DNA of 64,000 bases from Micrococcus lacusdianchii (GTDB lineage: Bacteria > Actinomycetota > Actinomycetes > Actinomycetales > Micrococcaceae): positions 1-64,000 of the forward strand of contig NZ_JAKNUW010000002.1 in the NCBI RefSeq assembly GCF_023155805.1. Reading direction: 5' to 3'. Both the position numbers and the translations under genes were made by a program. Positions 45,809 through 60,690 of this stretch are shown one piece after another. The notes beneath the pieces were generated by a model. The model was not told the origin of the DNA. It did no database searches and saw only the letters and a list, made by a program, of their open reading frames with translations. Positions within the stretch are counted from its first letter, which is position 1, and each line of letters begins with the position of its first letter.

Positions 45809-46779
45809 GGGGCGACCTCCCGGGTCTCGTCGGTGTCGGCGGTGTCCCCGTCATTCTGTCCCGCCCCGCGATGTGCGGCCAGGCCCGCCAGCACGGCGTG
45901 GGCGGTCGGGGCCTCCCGGTCCCGGCCGACGGCGAGCAGGTGCCGGGCCAGGTGCGGGGGCGTGGCGGGGGCGAGGCCGGCGTCGTCGGCGGCGGTGAGC
46001 GTGCCTCCGGCGCGGGCCACGAGCAGCTGGCCGGCCGCGATGTCCCACGGGTTCGTGTCGACCGCCAGCGTGGCGTCCGCCCACCCCGCGGCGGTGAAGG
46101 CGAGCTCGAGCGCCCCGGACACGGTGCGGCGGACGGTGGCGAACGCGTCCACGAGCTCCGCGAACCGGCCCAGCGCGTCCCCGCCCTCGCGGCGCAGCGC
46201 CTCCGCCGCCGGGTAGGAGGTCACCAGGTTCAGGGCGCGCTCGCCGCCGGCCGGCGCGGCGCGCAGCGGCAGGGGCGCCTCGCCGAGCCACGCGCCCGAG
46301 TCGTCCGCGGAGAACTCCAGGCCGTTCGCCGGGTCCACCACGACGCCGGCCACGACCTCCCCGTCCACCTCCGCGGCGATCGAGACGGAGAACATCGCGA
46401 AGCCGTGCGTGAAGTTGGAGGTGCCGTCGATGGGGTCCACGATCCACCGCACGCGGGAGCCGCCCTCGGCTCCCGGCGCGGTGTCCGAGGGTGAGGCGAC
46501 GGTCGTGCCGGTCTCCTCGCCGAGCACCGCGCTGCCCGGCACAGCCGCGGTGAGCGCGGCGATCAGCGCCTCCTCGGTGGCGCGGTCGTGCTGGGTGACG
46601 AGGTCGTGGTGGTTGCGCTTGGTGGTGGCGGAGGCATCCGGCGTGCGGAACGCCGCGGCCAGGGCCGGGGCCACCGCGCGGGCGGCCTCCAGGGCGATCG
46701 CGCGCAGCGCGGCGGGGGAGGGGGCGGCAGGGGATACGGCGGTGCGGTCTGCGGGGGCGGGGGTGTCCGGCGCGGTCAT
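45805..46779 (-). CDS. inositol monophosphatase-family phosphatase
   Basis: 324 residues. The Li-sensitive phosphatase motifs are complete: LGEETG (metal Glu), WIVDPIDGTSNFTHG (motif A, DPxDGT) and VDTNPWDIAAGQLLVARAGG (motif B, WD). A ~45-residue acidic tail with few conserved residues follows. It hydrolyses a sugar or inositol phosphate, or possibly histidinol phosphate, which shares the fold. TAGTCT followed by six bases before the ATG at 46779 marks a leaderless start. It leads the two-gene operon with the PPOX gene. Confidence 0.88.
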   Translation of the reverse strand: MTAPDTPAPADRTAVSPAAPSPAALRAIALEAARAVAPALAAAFRTPDASATTKRNHHDLVTQHDRATEEALIAALTAAVPGSAVLGEETGTTVASPSDTAPGAEGGSRVRWIVDPIDGTSNFTHGFAMFSVSIAAEVDGEVVAGVVVDPANGLEFSADDSGAWLGEAPLPLRAAPAGGERALNLVTSYPAAEALRREGGDALGRFAELVDAFATVRRTVSGALELAFTAAGWADATLAVDTNPWDIAAGQLLVARAGGTLTAADDAGLAPATPPHLARHLLAVGRDREAPTAHAVLAGLAAHRGAGQNDGDTADTDETREVAP

Positions 46780-46862
46780 GCCCTCAGACTAGGCACGCAC
46801 CGCCCCTGTCTCGGGCGTGACGGGCATCCCCTGCCCCGCTCGACGTGCGTGATACTGGTCCC

Positions 46863-48131
46863 ATGTCCGCGTCCTCCGCCGCCTCCGCAGCCCAGTCCGA
46901 TCCCGCCCGTCGCCAGCGCCTGGCCACGGACGGCGGGCCCACCACCGCCGAGAACCTCGCCACGCACCTCCAGGAGTCCTGGAACCGCTGGCACCGCTCC
47001 CGGGCCCTGAAGAAGGGCTACGTGCCCACGCTCATGGCGTTCACGGGCTACGGCAGCACCTCGTGGGTGCGGATCCTCTCCCGCGTGGTCATCGCGAACG
47101 ACGCGGACTTCCTCAACGGCCGCCGCCTCTCCAAGGTCGTCGCGGACGGCGTCCACGGCTGGCGCAACTTCGTGGCCCCGCCCATGGCCTACGCGCAGGT
47201 GCAGGTGCAGGTGGGCGACCTCACGATTATGGTGCGCGCGGACCGGATGGGCGTCGTCGACGTCGTCCTGGACGTGGAGCTCGAGCCGGGGTGGCGCACC
47301 GCGACCCTCTGCGTGGGCGACGAAGAGGCGGTCACCATGGACCTCTACATCACTTCGCCCGAGGCGAAGGTCGGCCTGGTCTCCGACATCGACGACACCG
47401 TGGTGGTGACCTCCCTGCCGCGCCCGCTGCTGGCGGCGTGGAACTCGTTCGTGATCGACGAGCACGCCCGCACGCCCACCCCCGGCATGGCGGTGCTGCT
47501 GCGCCGCATCGCGGAGGCCGAGCCCATGGCGCCGGTCGTGTACCTCTCCACCGGCGCGTGGAACGTGGCGCAGACCCTCACCCGCTTCCTGGGGCGCAAC
47601 CTGTACCCGCTGGGCGCGCTGCTGCTCACCAGCTGGGGCCCCACGAAGGACCGCTGGTTCCGTTCCGGCCAGGAGCACAAGGTGACCCAGCTCGAGCGCC
47701 TGGCGGAGCAGTTCCCGGACATGCAGTGGATCCTCGTGGGCGACGACGGGCAGCACGACCCCGAGATCTACGCCGGGTTCGCCACGCGGCACCCGGACAA
47801 GGTCAAGGCGATCGTCATCCGCCAGCTCACCCCCTCCGAGGCCCTGCTCGCCGGCGGCCGCGCGGAGGACACGCGGCACTCCACCCCGGGCATCCCCTGG
47901 TGCTACGGCCCCGACGGCGCCGCGCTGTCCAACCAGCTCGAGGACCTGGGCATCCTGCCCGTGGAATTCGTGGACGTCCACCCTGAGGGCTGGCTCGAGG
48001 ACATCCTCGGCGAGGACGAGGCCGCGCAGGCCGCCCGTGACGGTCGCCGGAGTGCGGGCGAGGGCGTCCTGCCCGGCACCGGCGCGGACCAGGACCAGGC
48101 CCGGGACGTGGACGTCTCGGCCCAGTCCTGA
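46863..48131 (+). CDS. App1-family (DUF2183) phosphatidate phosphatase-like protein
   Basis: 422 residues. The catalytic region VGLVSDIDDTVVVTSLPRPLLAAW carries the HAD-like Asp-x-Asp-x-Thr near residue 180. Downstream VYLSTGAWNVAQTLTRFL, WGPTKDRWFRSGQEHKV and WILVGDDGQHDPEIYAGF give the Ser/Thr, Lys and acidic motifs. An N-terminal beta domain (MAFTGYGSTSWVRILSRVV) occurs in bacterial members. Yeast App1 dephosphorylates phosphatidate; the bacterial substrate is not established. GATACT seven to eight bases before the ATG suggests a leaderless mRNA. A thioesterase gene follows 19 bases downstream. Confidence 0.85.
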   Translation: MSASSAASAAQSDPARRQRLATDGGPTTAENLATHLQESWNRWHRSRALKKGYVPTLMAFTGYGSTSWVRILSRVVIANDADFLNGRRLSKVVADGVHGWRNFVAPPMAYAQVQVQVGDLTIMVRADRMGVVDVVLDVELEPGWRTATLCVGDEEAVTMDLYITSPEAKVGLVSDIDDTVVVTSLPRPLLAAWNSFVIDEHARTPTPGMAVLLRRIAEAEPMAPVVYLSTGAWNVAQTLTRFLGRNLYPLGALLLTSWGPTKDRWFRSGQEHKVTQLERLAEQFPDMQWILVGDDGQHDPEIYAGFATRHPDKVKAIVIRQLTPSEALLAGGRAEDTRHSTPGIPWCYGPDGAALSNQLEDLGILPVEFVDVHPEGWLEDILGEDEAAQAARDGRRSAGEGVLPGTGADQDQARDVDVSAQS

Positions 48132-48150
48132 TGCCGGGCGGAACGCGGAC

Positions 48151-48632
48151 ATGAGCGGCACGACGACGACGCGCGGTGCCTCCCGCGGGGACGGCGCCGG
48201 CCGGTGGGTGGAGGTCCGGGTCCCGCTGCGCTGGGCGGACATGGACGCGTACGGGCACGTGAACAACGTCGCGGTGGTGCAGGTGCTCGAGGAGGCCCGC
48301 GTGGCCGCCTTCGGGGTGCCCGCGAACACGGGCGCCGGCGGCGGGGGGAGCGCCCCGATCGACCTGCTCGAGGGCGTGGCTCCCGGCGTGCGGACGTTCG
48401 TCTCCGAGCACACCGTGAAGTACCGGGCACAGATGCCGTACCGGCCCGTGCCGTTGCGGGTGCGGGTCGGCGTCGCCGCGGTGAAGGCGGTGTCCGTGGA
48501 GGTGCGCTACGAGCTCTACGACGGTGTGGACGGCACCCTGTGCGCCACCGCCACCTCGGTGATGGTGTTCGTGGACGGGGAGAGCGGCCGCCCCGTGCGG
48601 CTCACCGCCGAGCAGCGGGCGGCGCTGGCGGG

Positions 48633-48636
<4 letters not shown>
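48151..48636 (+). CDS. acyl-CoA thioesterase, 4HBT hotdog fold
   Basis: 161 residues. RWADMDAYGHVNNVAVVQVLEEARVAAFG is the hotdog signature with the catalytic Asp and the Asn of HVNN; HTVKYRAQMPYRPVPLRVRVGV and CATATSVMVFVDGESGRPVRL complete the fold. It hydrolyses an acyl-CoA thioester, as a dimer or tetramer in the cytosol. It lies 19 bases after the App1-type gene, so a shared lipid-linked role is possible but not shown. Confidence 0.83.
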
Positions 48637-51422
<2,786 letters not shown>

Positions 51423-51561
51423 GGCCCCGACGGTAGGGGCGGCAGGCCACGGCGCGGTCAGGCGCGGGCGACCCGCCGGTGGCACGGCGGTGAACTCTCG
51501 GTGCCGGACGACGCCGGCCCGGTCCGGTGGGCGCCTCCGCGCCGGGTGGCACCATAGACGG

Positions 51562-53196
51562 GTGAACCCCCGCGTCCCGAGCCTGCTGCGCCCCATGCCC
51601 CTGCCCCTGTGGCTCCAGGGGGTGGTGGAGGCGCTCGTCACCGCGCTGACGAGCCTGGCCGCGGTCCTCGGGCCCACTCTGCTGGTCTGGGTGACCGGCG
51701 GGTTCTCCAGCACTCGGATCGAGGACGTCGTCCAGACGGGAGGGGCCCTCTGGCTGGGTCTGCACGCGGTGCCCGTCACCGTCACCACCCCGCTCCCCGC
51801 CGCGGATGCGCAGGCGCTGGTCAGCACCGTCTGGATGGTCCCCTGGGGACTGACCCTCCTGCCCGCCTGGCTCAGCTGGCGGGCGGGACGGCGACTGGCC
51901 CGCGCGTCGTACCGGGACCAGGCGTGGCAGGCGCTCGCAGGCGCGGTGGCCGCGTACGGTGCGGTCGCGCTCACCTGCGCGACGCTGCCTGGCGCGGGCC
52001 GGCTCACCGCGTCCCCGTGGCCGGGGGTCCTGCTGCCGTGCCTGCTGTTCACGGCGGCCGCCCTGGCCGGTGCACGCCGGGAGGCCGGGACGTGGGCGCA
52101 CCTGATCGGCCTCGACCTGACGGAGCGGATCGCCCGGCGCTCCCAGTACGAGCGGTGGGCCGGCACCTATGCGTGGGCGCTCGTCCGGGCCGCGGGCGTG
52201 GCGCTGGCCGGGCTCGTGGCCCTCAACGCGCTGCTCGTGGTGGTGACCCTGGCCGTGCACTGGGCGCCCGTGGTGCGGGTGCAGCAGATGGTCGACGCCG
52301 GCCCCGTCGGCGGTCTGATGCTCGCCCTGCTGCAGATCGGCTGGCTCCCGACCTTCACGGCGTGGGCCCTCGCGTGGACCGCGGGCCCGGGCTTCCGGGT
52401 CGGCTCGGACAGCCTGTACTCGGTGTTCGGCGCCCATCCGGCGTCGGTGCCGGCGCTGCCCGTGCTCGAGGCGCTGCCGTCGACGTGGCAGCCGTGGTTC
52501 CCCGTGCTCGTCCTCGTGCCCGTGGCGGCCGGGGCGCTCGCGGGCTGGTGGCTGCTGCGGGAGGGGGAGAACCATCTCGACGACTGGCTCGCCCGGCGGA
52601 TCGACGCGCGCTGGGCCTCGCTCGCCCTCTCCACCCTCGCCCAGTCCCTCCTCCTGGGCCTGCTCACGGCGGCGGCCCTGGTGGTCCCGCTCGCCCTCAC
52701 GCAGGGCACCTTCGGGATCGGCACGCTCGCGCAGGTCGGGTCCTCGGTGCTGCCGGTGTGCCTTGCGGTGGCCGGGTGGACCGCGCTGGGCTGCGCGATC
52801 GGCTACCTCGTGGCGCTCGCCGTGATGGACCGTCCGGTGCGGCCCGGGCGCACCCTCACCCTGCCGTTCTCGGGGTCCCGGGCCGCCCGGGGCGAGGCCG
52901 GCCGCCAGGACGGCCGGCTCCGCCTGCCGGCCCTGCCCGCCCCGGGCTCGGGCCGGGGCGGCCGCGGGTCCACCGCGGAGCCGCGGGACGGAGCCGCAGG
53001 AGACGACGACGAGCGCGCCGCCCGGCACGCGACGGTCGACCCGGACGAGACCCCGGTGCCCTCCGTGGACCCCGACGCGGAGCGGATCGAGGGGCAGCGG
53101 GAGGTCCCGGCGGAGCCGCGGGCGTCCACGGGAGCCGGATCGGCTGCCCGGCCCGTGCGGGTGCCGCGGGCCCGGTCGCGGCGCGCCCGGGGCTGA
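51562..53196 (+). CDS. DUF6350 polytopic membrane protein
   Basis: 544 residues. About ten transmembrane helices occupy residues 15-430, e.g. [35 protein letters not shown] preceded by [27 protein letters not shown] and [23 protein letters not shown]. The last about 110 residues are polar and disordered, rich in Arg/Asp/Glu. This family regularly lies next to purN in actinobacteria; its function is unknown. The GTG at 51562 follows a CATAGA/TAGACG -10-like stretch closely, so it may be leaderless. Confidence 0.78.
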   Translation: MNPRVPSLLRPMPLPLWLQGVVEALVTALTSLAAVLGPTLLVWVTGGFSSTRIEDVVQTGGALWLGLHAVPVTVTTPLPAADAQALVSTVWMVPWGLTLLPAWLSWRAGRRLARASYRDQAWQALAGAVAAYGAVALTCATLPGAGRLTASPWPGVLLPCLLFTAAALAGARREAGTWAHLIGLDLTERIARRSQYERWAGTYAWALVRAAGVALAGLVALNALLVVVTLAVHWAPVVRVQQMVDAGPVGGLMLALLQIGWLPTFTAWALAWTAGPGFRVGSDSLYSVFGAHPASVPALPVLEALPSTWQPWFPVLVLVPVAAGALAGWWLLREGENHLDDWLARRIDARWASLALSTLAQSLLLGLLTAAALVVPLALTQGTFGIGTLAQVGSSVLPVCLAVAGWTALGCAIGYLVALAVMDRPVRPGRTLTLPFSGSRAARGEAGRQDGRLRLPALPAPGSGRGGRGSTAEPRDGAAGDDDERAARHATVDPDETPVPSVDPDAERIEGQREVPAEPRASTGAGSAARPVRVPRARSRRARG

Positions 53197-53229
53197 CCCG
53201 GCCGACGAGCGGATCCCCGGCGGGCGGAC

Positions 53230-53673
53230 TCAGCCGCCCAGCTGAGCCACGCCGGTGCGCTCCTCGACCACCCGGGTGAACTCCCGGGCGCACTCGTGCT
53301 GGGCGCGGACGGTCACCGCCGAGCCGGTGCACCGCTCGAACGCTGCGGTCTCGTTCCACAGCAAGGCCGGGAGCAGGCCCACCGTCAGGCCGACGAGGGC
53401 CAGGGCGGACCCGGCGCCTGCTGCGGCGCGGGACGACCCCGAACGGTCCACGCCGCGGGAGCCGGACCACACGAGCGCGCCCAGCACGAGGGCCACGACC
53501 GCCAGGGCGGGGGAGACGAGCTTCCACGGCAGCGCGAGCGTGAACGTGAGCACCATGCCCAGCAGGGCCGCGGACTGCCACATCAGACGGCGTCCCACGC
53601 GGGTGCGTGCCGGGTCCTCGCCGTCGGGGCGTCGGGCCGGCGGGGTCACGGGAGGGGGCGGAGTCGCGGACAC
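53230..53673 (-). CDS. small membrane protein of unknown function
   Basis: 147 residues. A proline-rich N-terminus (1-25) is followed by hydrophobic stretches at LMWQSAALLGMVLTFTLALPW, LVSPALAVVALVLGALVW and SALALVGLTVGLLPALLW, i.e. three helices. The C-terminal 40 residues hold two Cys (FERCTGSAVTVRAQHECAREF) and are probably extracytoplasmic. No family is recognised. The GTG at 53673 lies six bases after a TAGGGT -10 on the minus strand, which overlaps the purN promoter. Confidence 0.65.
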   Translation of the reverse strand: MSATPPPPVTPPARRPDGEDPARTRVGRRLMWQSAALLGMVLTFTLALPWKLVSPALAVVALVLGALVWSGSRGVDRSGSSRAAAGAGSALALVGLTVGLLPALLWNETAAFERCTGSAVTVRAQHECAREFTRVVEERTGVAQLGG

Positions 53674-53679
53674 CCCCTC

Positions 53680-53689
53680 ACCCTACGAT
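53680..53689. promoter_or_regulatory. overlapping divergent leaderless promoters
   Basis: Minus -10 TAGGGT (53685-53680) serves GTG 53673; plus -10 TACGAT (53684-53689) serves purN ATG 53697. The hexamers share bases 53684-53685, and only 23 bases separate the start codons. Confidence 0.6.
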
Positions 53690-53696
53690 GGGTGCC

Positions 53697-54266
53697 ATGC
53701 GCATCCTCGCCCTCGTCTCCGGGTCCGGCACCAACCTCCAGGCGGTCCTCGACGCCGTCGCCTCCGGGGCGTCGCCCGTGGAGGTCGTGGCCGTCGGCTC
53801 GGACGTCCCCGAGGCGCAGGGCCTGGCCCGCGCCGAGGCCCAGGGCATCGAGACCTTCACCGTGGCGCCGGGCGACCACGCCTCCCGTGCGGAGTGGGAC
53901 GCCGCTCTCGCGGACGCGATCGCCGCCCACGAGCCGGACTGGGTGGTGTGCTCCGGGTTCATGCGGATCCTCGGAGCCCCCGTCCTGGAGCGGTTCGCCG
54001 GGCGGATCGTCAATACGCACCCGGCCCTGCTGCCGTCCTTCCCCGGCGCCCACGGCGTGCGGGACGCCCTGGCCCACGGGGTGAAGATCACCGGCTGCAC
54101 GGTGCACCTGGTGGACGCCGGCGTGGACACCGGGCCGATCCTGGCCCAGGCGGCCGTGCCCGTCCTGGACACGGACACCGAGGAGACGCTCCACGAGCGC
54201 ATCAAGGTGCAGGAGCGCGCCCTGCTGCTGCGCGTGCTCGGAGAGCTCGCCGCCGGCCGCGCCTGA
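53697..54266 (+). CDS. purN: phosphoribosylglycinamide formyltransferase
   Basis: 189 residues. It transfers formyl from 10-formyl-THF to GAR, step 3 of purine synthesis. RILALVSGSGTNLQAVLDA binds GAR phosphate. MRILGAPVLERFAGRIVNTHPALLPSFPGAHGVRDAL carries the catalytic Asn/His (NTHPALLPSF). GCTVHLVDAGVDTGPILAQAAVPV holds the catalytic Asp. The ATG at 53697 fits a leaderless start eight bases after TACGAT; an ATG at 53688 lies inside the -10. purH is downstream but separated by an opposing MFS gene. Confidence 0.94.
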   Translation: MRILALVSGSGTNLQAVLDAVASGASPVEVVAVGSDVPEAQGLARAEAQGIETFTVAPGDHASRAEWDAALADAIAAHEPDWVVCSGFMRILGAPVLERFAGRIVNTHPALLPSFPGAHGVRDALAHGVKITGCTVHLVDAGVDTGPILAQAAVPVLDTDTEETLHERIKVQERALLLRVLGELAAGRA

Positions 54267-54300
54267 CCTCCGACGTCACGCCGGAGCCGGGAAGGTCCCC

Positions 54301-55683
54301 TCAGTCCTCGGCCACCTCGAGTGCGCGTCCGCGGGTCTCCGGGGCCCACGCGAACATCACGGCCACGGCCAGCAGCACGAGGACCGCGGTCACGGCGAAG
54401 GCGCCCGGCAGGCCCAGAGCCGGCACCAGGGTCCCCACGAAGAACAGGGGCCCCAGTCCTGCACCCACCCGGGACGCCGCGGAGGCCCAGCCGAAGCCGG
54501 AGGCGCGCAGCGTCGTCGGGTACAGCTCGGAGACGTACGTGTAGAGCACCGGGATGGCGATCTGCACCACGAACCCGTACGCGAGCACGAGCGGCAGAGC
54601 CGCCCCCGGCACGCCCAGCACGGAGGCCAGCCACACGAGCAGGCCCGCGGCGACGGCGGCGCTCACCGCCAGCAGCCACCGTCGGCCGGTGGCCTCGACC
54701 AGGAGCGCGGAGACCACCACGCCGACGAGGCCGGCGGCGGCCATGCCGGAGGTGGTGATGAACGCGCGGGACTGCTCGAAGCCCGCCTCGATGAGGAACG
54801 TGGGCAGCCATTGCAGGGCGATGTAGTAGATCAGCATGATCGCCACGAACAGCAGCCAGGCGGCGGCGGTGATGCGCGGGGAGAAGCGCCAGACGGCGGC
54901 CAGCTGGGAGGTCAGGGCGCTTCCGGCGCCGCCCCGCTGCGGCTCGACCGCGGGCATGACGTAGTCGCGGCGCTCCGCGCCGGTGTGCTCGACCATGCTG
55001 TCGACGACGTGGCGGGCCTCCGCCTCGCGGCCGCGGCTCATCAGGTAGAGCGGGGACTCGGGGATGCCGAGACGGACGACGAACACGAGCAGGGCGGGCA
55101 GCACCATGGCGAGCAGCGGCAGGCGCCAGTCGCCCCACGTGCCCACGAGCCACGCGGAGACCACGCCGCACAGGGCGGCGCCGACCGGCCACCAGCCGTC
55201 CATGGCGGTCAGGACGCGCCCCCGGAGGCGCTTCGGGGTGAACTCGCCCACGAGGGCGTAGTCGACGGGGATGGTGCCGCCGAGGCCGATGCCCGCCAGG
55301 AAGCGGAACACGGCGAACCACAGCAGCGAGTCCGTGAACGCGCCGGCCAGCGTGAACAGGGAGAAGATCAGCAGCGTCCACGTGAAGGCCGCCTTCCGGC
55401 CGATCCGGTCCGCGATGGTGCCCCACGCGAACGCGCCGACGGCCATGCCGATCAGGTTGGCGGTGCCGATCCAGGCGGCATCCGCCTTGGTCAGTCCCCA
55501 TTCCTCGGTCAGCAGCGGGATCATGACGCCGTTGAGCGTCACGTCCCACGCGTCGAACATGAAGCCGAGGCCGCCGATGAGGAAGATGCGGCCCTGCACG
55601 GACCAGCGCCAGGGCAGCTCCTGGACCACGGTCTCGCCGGTGACGGCGGCTGCGGCGGGGGAGGGGCGGGCGGACGAGGGCAC
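54301..55683 (-). CDS. MFS transporter, metabolite:H+ symporter type
   Basis: 460 residues with twelve transmembrane helices. Two copies of the MFS motif A are seen: [13 protein letters not shown] after helix 2 and [13 protein letters not shown] after helix 8. [28 protein letters not shown] resembles the sugar and aromatic-acid symporter signature. The N-terminal 25 residues are Ala/Pro-rich. The substrate cannot be told. The GTG at 55683 follows GGAGG. It sits between purN and purH on the opposite strand, with its end 34 bases from the purN stop. Confidence 0.88.
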   Translation of the reverse strand: MPSSARPSPAAAAVTGETVVQELPWRWSVQGRIFLIGGLGFMFDAWDVTLNGVMIPLLTEEWGLTKADAAWIGTANLIGMAVGAFAWGTIADRIGRKAAFTWTLLIFSLFTLAGAFTDSLLWFAVFRFLAGIGLGGTIPVDYALVGEFTPKRLRGRVLTAMDGWWPVGAALCGVVSAWLVGTWGDWRLPLLAMVLPALLVFVVRLGIPESPLYLMSRGREAEARHVVDSMVEHTGAERRDYVMPAVEPQRGGAGSALTSQLAAVWRFSPRITAAAWLLFVAIMLIYYIALQWLPTFLIEAGFEQSRAFITTSGMAAAGLVGVVVSALLVEATGRRWLLAVSAAVAAGLLVWLASVLGVPGAALPLVLAYGFVVQIAIPVLYTYVSELYPTTLRASGFGWASAASRVGAGLGPLFFVGTLVPALGLPGAFAVTAVLVLLAVAVMFAWAPETRGRALEVAED

Positions 55684-55840
55684 GAGGGAGCCTCCGAGGC
55701 GGTGGGCCCGCGGGAGCCCGGGCCGGTCACGGCCATTATGCGCCGTCCTCCGCCTAGACTGGTGCGCGGCCTGCGGAAGGCGTCCGCGCACGTGCTGCGC
55801 CGGGGCGCGCACCGCGCTCGACCCGCGTGAAGGAGCCCCC

Positions 55841-57529
55841 GTGTCCTCTGCCCAGCCCGCCACCACCGTCCTGGACGAGGTCCCCCTGAAGCGGGCCCTC
55901 ATCTCCGTGTACGACAAGACCGGGCTGGAGGAGCTCGCCACGGGCCTGCACGCTGCGGGCGTCTCCCTCGTGTCCACCGGCTCCACCGCGCAGCGCATCG
56001 CCGCGGCGGGGGTGCCCGTCACCGAGGTCGCGGACGTCACCGGGTTCCAGGAGTGCCTGGACGGGCGCGTGAAGACCCTGCACCCGCGCGTGCACGCGGG
56101 CATCCTGGCGGATCGCCGTCGAGAGGACCACGTGGCGCAGCTGGCCGAGCTCGAGGTGGAGCCCTTCGACCTCGTGGTGGTGAACCTCTACCCGTTCGTG
56201 GACACCGTGCGCTCAGGGGCGGACGAGGACGCCGTCGTCGAGCAGATCGACATCGGCGGCCCCTCCATGGTGCGGGCCGCCGCGAAGAACCACGCGTCGG
56301 TCGCCGTCGTGGTGGACCCGGCCCGCTACGGGGACGTGGTGGCCGCGGCCCAGCGCGGCGGCTTCGACCTGCGCACCCGCCGCCGCCTGGCCTCCCTGGC
56401 CTTCGCGCACACGGCCTCGTACGACAACGCCGTGGCCGCGTGGACCGCCGCCCACTTCGGGGACGACGACGCCGCGGCCGCCCCCGTCTTCCCGCCCTAC
56501 GCCGGCTTCGCGCTCGAGCGCGCCGAGACCCTGCGGTACGGCGAGAACCCCCATCAGCCCGCGGCGCTGTACGTGGACCGCGAAGCCGCCCCGGGCGTGG
56601 CCCAGGCCGAGCTGCTGCACGGCAAGGCCATGAGCTACAACAACTACGTGGACGCCGACGCCGCCGTGCGCGCCGCGTTCGACCACGCCGCCCCCGCCGT
56701 CGCGATCGTCAAGCACGCCAACCCGTGCGGCGTGGCCGTGGCCGCCGAGGGCGAGGACGTGGCCGTGGCCCACGCCAAGGCCCACGCGTGCGACCCCGTG
56801 TCCGCGTTCGGCGGCGTGATCGCCGCCAACCGCCCCGTCACCCGAGCCATGGCCGAGCAGGTCCAGGGCATCTTCACAGAGGTGGTGGTGGCGCCCTCCT
56901 TCGGCGCCGAGGCCCTCGAGGTGCTCACCGCGAAGAAGAACCTGCGCCTGCTGGCCCTGCCCGAGGGCTTCGCGCGGGACGGGGTGGAGGCCAAGCAGGT
57001 CTCCGGCGGCATGCTCCTGCAGATCGCCGACGCCGTGGACGCCGACGGCGACGACCCCACGACCTGGACCCTCGTCGCCGGCGAGGCCGCAGACGAGGCG
57101 ACGCTCGCCGACCTGGCCTTCGCGTGGCGCGCCGTGCGCGCCGCCAAGTCCAACGCCGTGCTGCTGGCGCACGACGGGGCGACCGTCGGCGTCGGCATGG
57201 GGCAGGTCAACCGCCTGGACTCCTGCCGCCTGGCCGTGGAGCGTGCCAACACCCTGAGCGCCGCGCAGACCGGCGGCCAGGACGTGACCACCGCCGGCGG
57301 CGCCGAGAACGTCTCCGGCGCGGGCGCTCCGGAGCGGGCCCGCGGCGCGGTGGCCGCCTCGGACGCGTTCTTCCCGTTCGCGGACGGCCTGCGGATCCTG
57401 ATCGACGCCGGCGTGCGCGCCGTCGTCCAGCCGGGCGGCTCGGTCCGGGATGAGGAGGTCGTGGCCGAGGCCGAGGCCGCCGGGGTCACGATGTACCTCA
57501 CCGGGGCGCGGCACTTCTTCCACGGGTGA
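55841..57529 (+). CDS. purH: bifunctional AICAR formyltransferase/IMP cyclohydrolase
   Basis: 562 residues; most homologues have about 510-530. It catalyses the last two steps to IMP. The MGS-like cyclohydrolase domain covers residues 10-140 ([51 protein letters not shown]). The formyltransferase domain has [33 protein letters not shown] (catalytic Lys-His) and [12 protein letters not shown]. An extra ~25 residues ([19 protein letters not shown]) precede [18 protein letters not shown] lies before the GTG at 55841. Promoter TAGACT (55755-55760). Confidence 0.94.
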   Translation: MSSAQPATTVLDEVPLKRALISVYDKTGLEELATGLHAAGVSLVSTGSTAQRIAAAGVPVTEVADVTGFQECLDGRVKTLHPRVHAGILADRRREDHVAQLAELEVEPFDLVVVNLYPFVDTVRSGADEDAVVEQIDIGGPSMVRAAAKNHASVAVVVDPARYGDVVAAAQRGGFDLRTRRRLASLAFAHTASYDNAVAAWTAAHFGDDDAAAAPVFPPYAGFALERAETLRYGENPHQPAALYVDREAAPGVAQAELLHGKAMSYNNYVDADAAVRAAFDHAAPAVAIVKHANPCGVAVAAEGEDVAVAHAKAHACDPVSAFGGVIAANRPVTRAMAEQVQGIFTEVVVAPSFGAEALEVLTAKKNLRLLALPEGFARDGVEAKQVSGGMLLQIADAVDADGDDPTTWTLVAGEAADEATLADLAFAWRAVRAAKSNAVLLAHDGATVGVGMGQVNRLDSCRLAVERANTLSAAQTGGQDVTTAGGAENVSGAGAPERARGAVAASDAFFPFADGLRILIDAGVRAVVQPGGSVRDEEVVAEAEAAGVTMYLTGARHFFHG

Positions 57530-59899
<2,370 letters not shown>

Positions 59900-59918
59900 G
59901 CTGAGCGCTCAGCGTCCG

Positions 59919-59950
59919 CGCCCCCGGCCCCCGAGAGGGAGCCGGGGGCG
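59919..59950 (+). terminator. icd terminator
   Basis: CGCCCCCGGC (59919-59928) pairs with GCCGGGGGCG (59941-59950). A CTGAGCGCTCAG palindrome precedes it at 59901-59912. Confidence 0.75.
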
Positions 59951-59992
59951 TCCGCGTTCCGGGGCGCCGGACCGAGGGGTCGTGGGCCGGGC

Positions 59993-60595
59993 TCAGGCGT
60001 GGCGGGCCTCGTGGGCCAGCAGCGCGGCCTTGGCCGCGGGTCCGTAGAGGTAGCTCCCCGTCCCGCCCGCGGCCGGCACCACGCGGTGGCACGGCACGAC
60101 GACGGCGGCCAGGTTGGCCCCGCACGCCCTGCCCGCCGCGCGGACCGCCCGGGCCGAGCCCGCCCGCTCGGCCAGCGCGCCGTACGTGACGGGGGCGCCC
60201 GGGGCGACGCGGCGCAGGGCCGCCCACGCGGCCTGGCGGAAGGCGGTGCCGGGCTGGATGACGGCGAGGCCGGCCAGCGCGCCCACGTCCCCTGCCACGT
60301 ATGCCGCGAGCGCGTCCGCCACCGGCTGCCCGACCCCGTCCCGCGGCTCGACGGGCCGCGGGTCCATCTCCCGCTCGGCGGTGGCCGGGGCGATCGCCTC
60401 GAGCCGGTCCATCAGCTCCAGCAGCAGGCGGCCGATGGCCGCGGCCGGTGGCTCGGCGTCGACGGGGACGGCGATGCCGGAGGCGCGGACGGCGTCGTCC
60501 TCGGGGGAGAAGACCGCCACGAGGGTCATCTCGGTGTCCGGCAGGGCGGCGGCGGTCCAGCGCAGCTCGGGGAGCATCGCGGCGGGATGGGTCAT
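59993..60595 (-). CDS. ogt: methylated-DNA--protein-cysteine methyltransferase
   Basis: 200 residues. It repairs O6-alkylguanine by transfer to its own Cys. The suicide-Cys motif is [42 protein letters not shown] sequence (PVTYGALAERAG) is the DNA-binding helix, and FRQAAWAAL precedes it. The N-terminal ~85 residues are a variable ribonuclease-like domain. GAGGAAG lies just upstream of the ATG at 60595. It is divergent from the TIGR01777 gene. Confidence 0.9.
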   Translation of the reverse strand: MTHPAAMLPELRWTAAALPDTEMTLVAVFSPEDDAVRASGIAVPVDAEPPAAAIGRLLLELMDRLEAIAPATAEREMDPRPVEPRDGVGQPVADALAAYVAGDVGALAGLAVIQPGTAFRQAAWAALRRVAPGAPVTYGALAERAGSARAVRAAGRACGANLAAVVVPCHRVVPAAGGTGSYLYGPAAKAALLAHEARHA

Positions 60596-60690
60596 GGCTT
60601 CCTCACGGGACGGCGTCGTCGGTCGCCCCCATTCTCCCGTGCCGCGCCCGGCACTGATGCCGCGTCGGGGGCGTGTGCCACAGTGGGCCC

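Noticed and set aside
55762..55830. Possible 22-codon uORF upstream of purH
   Set aside because: Its GTG lies one base after the TAGACT -10, too close to be transcribed as a start codon; coupling to purH is not supported.
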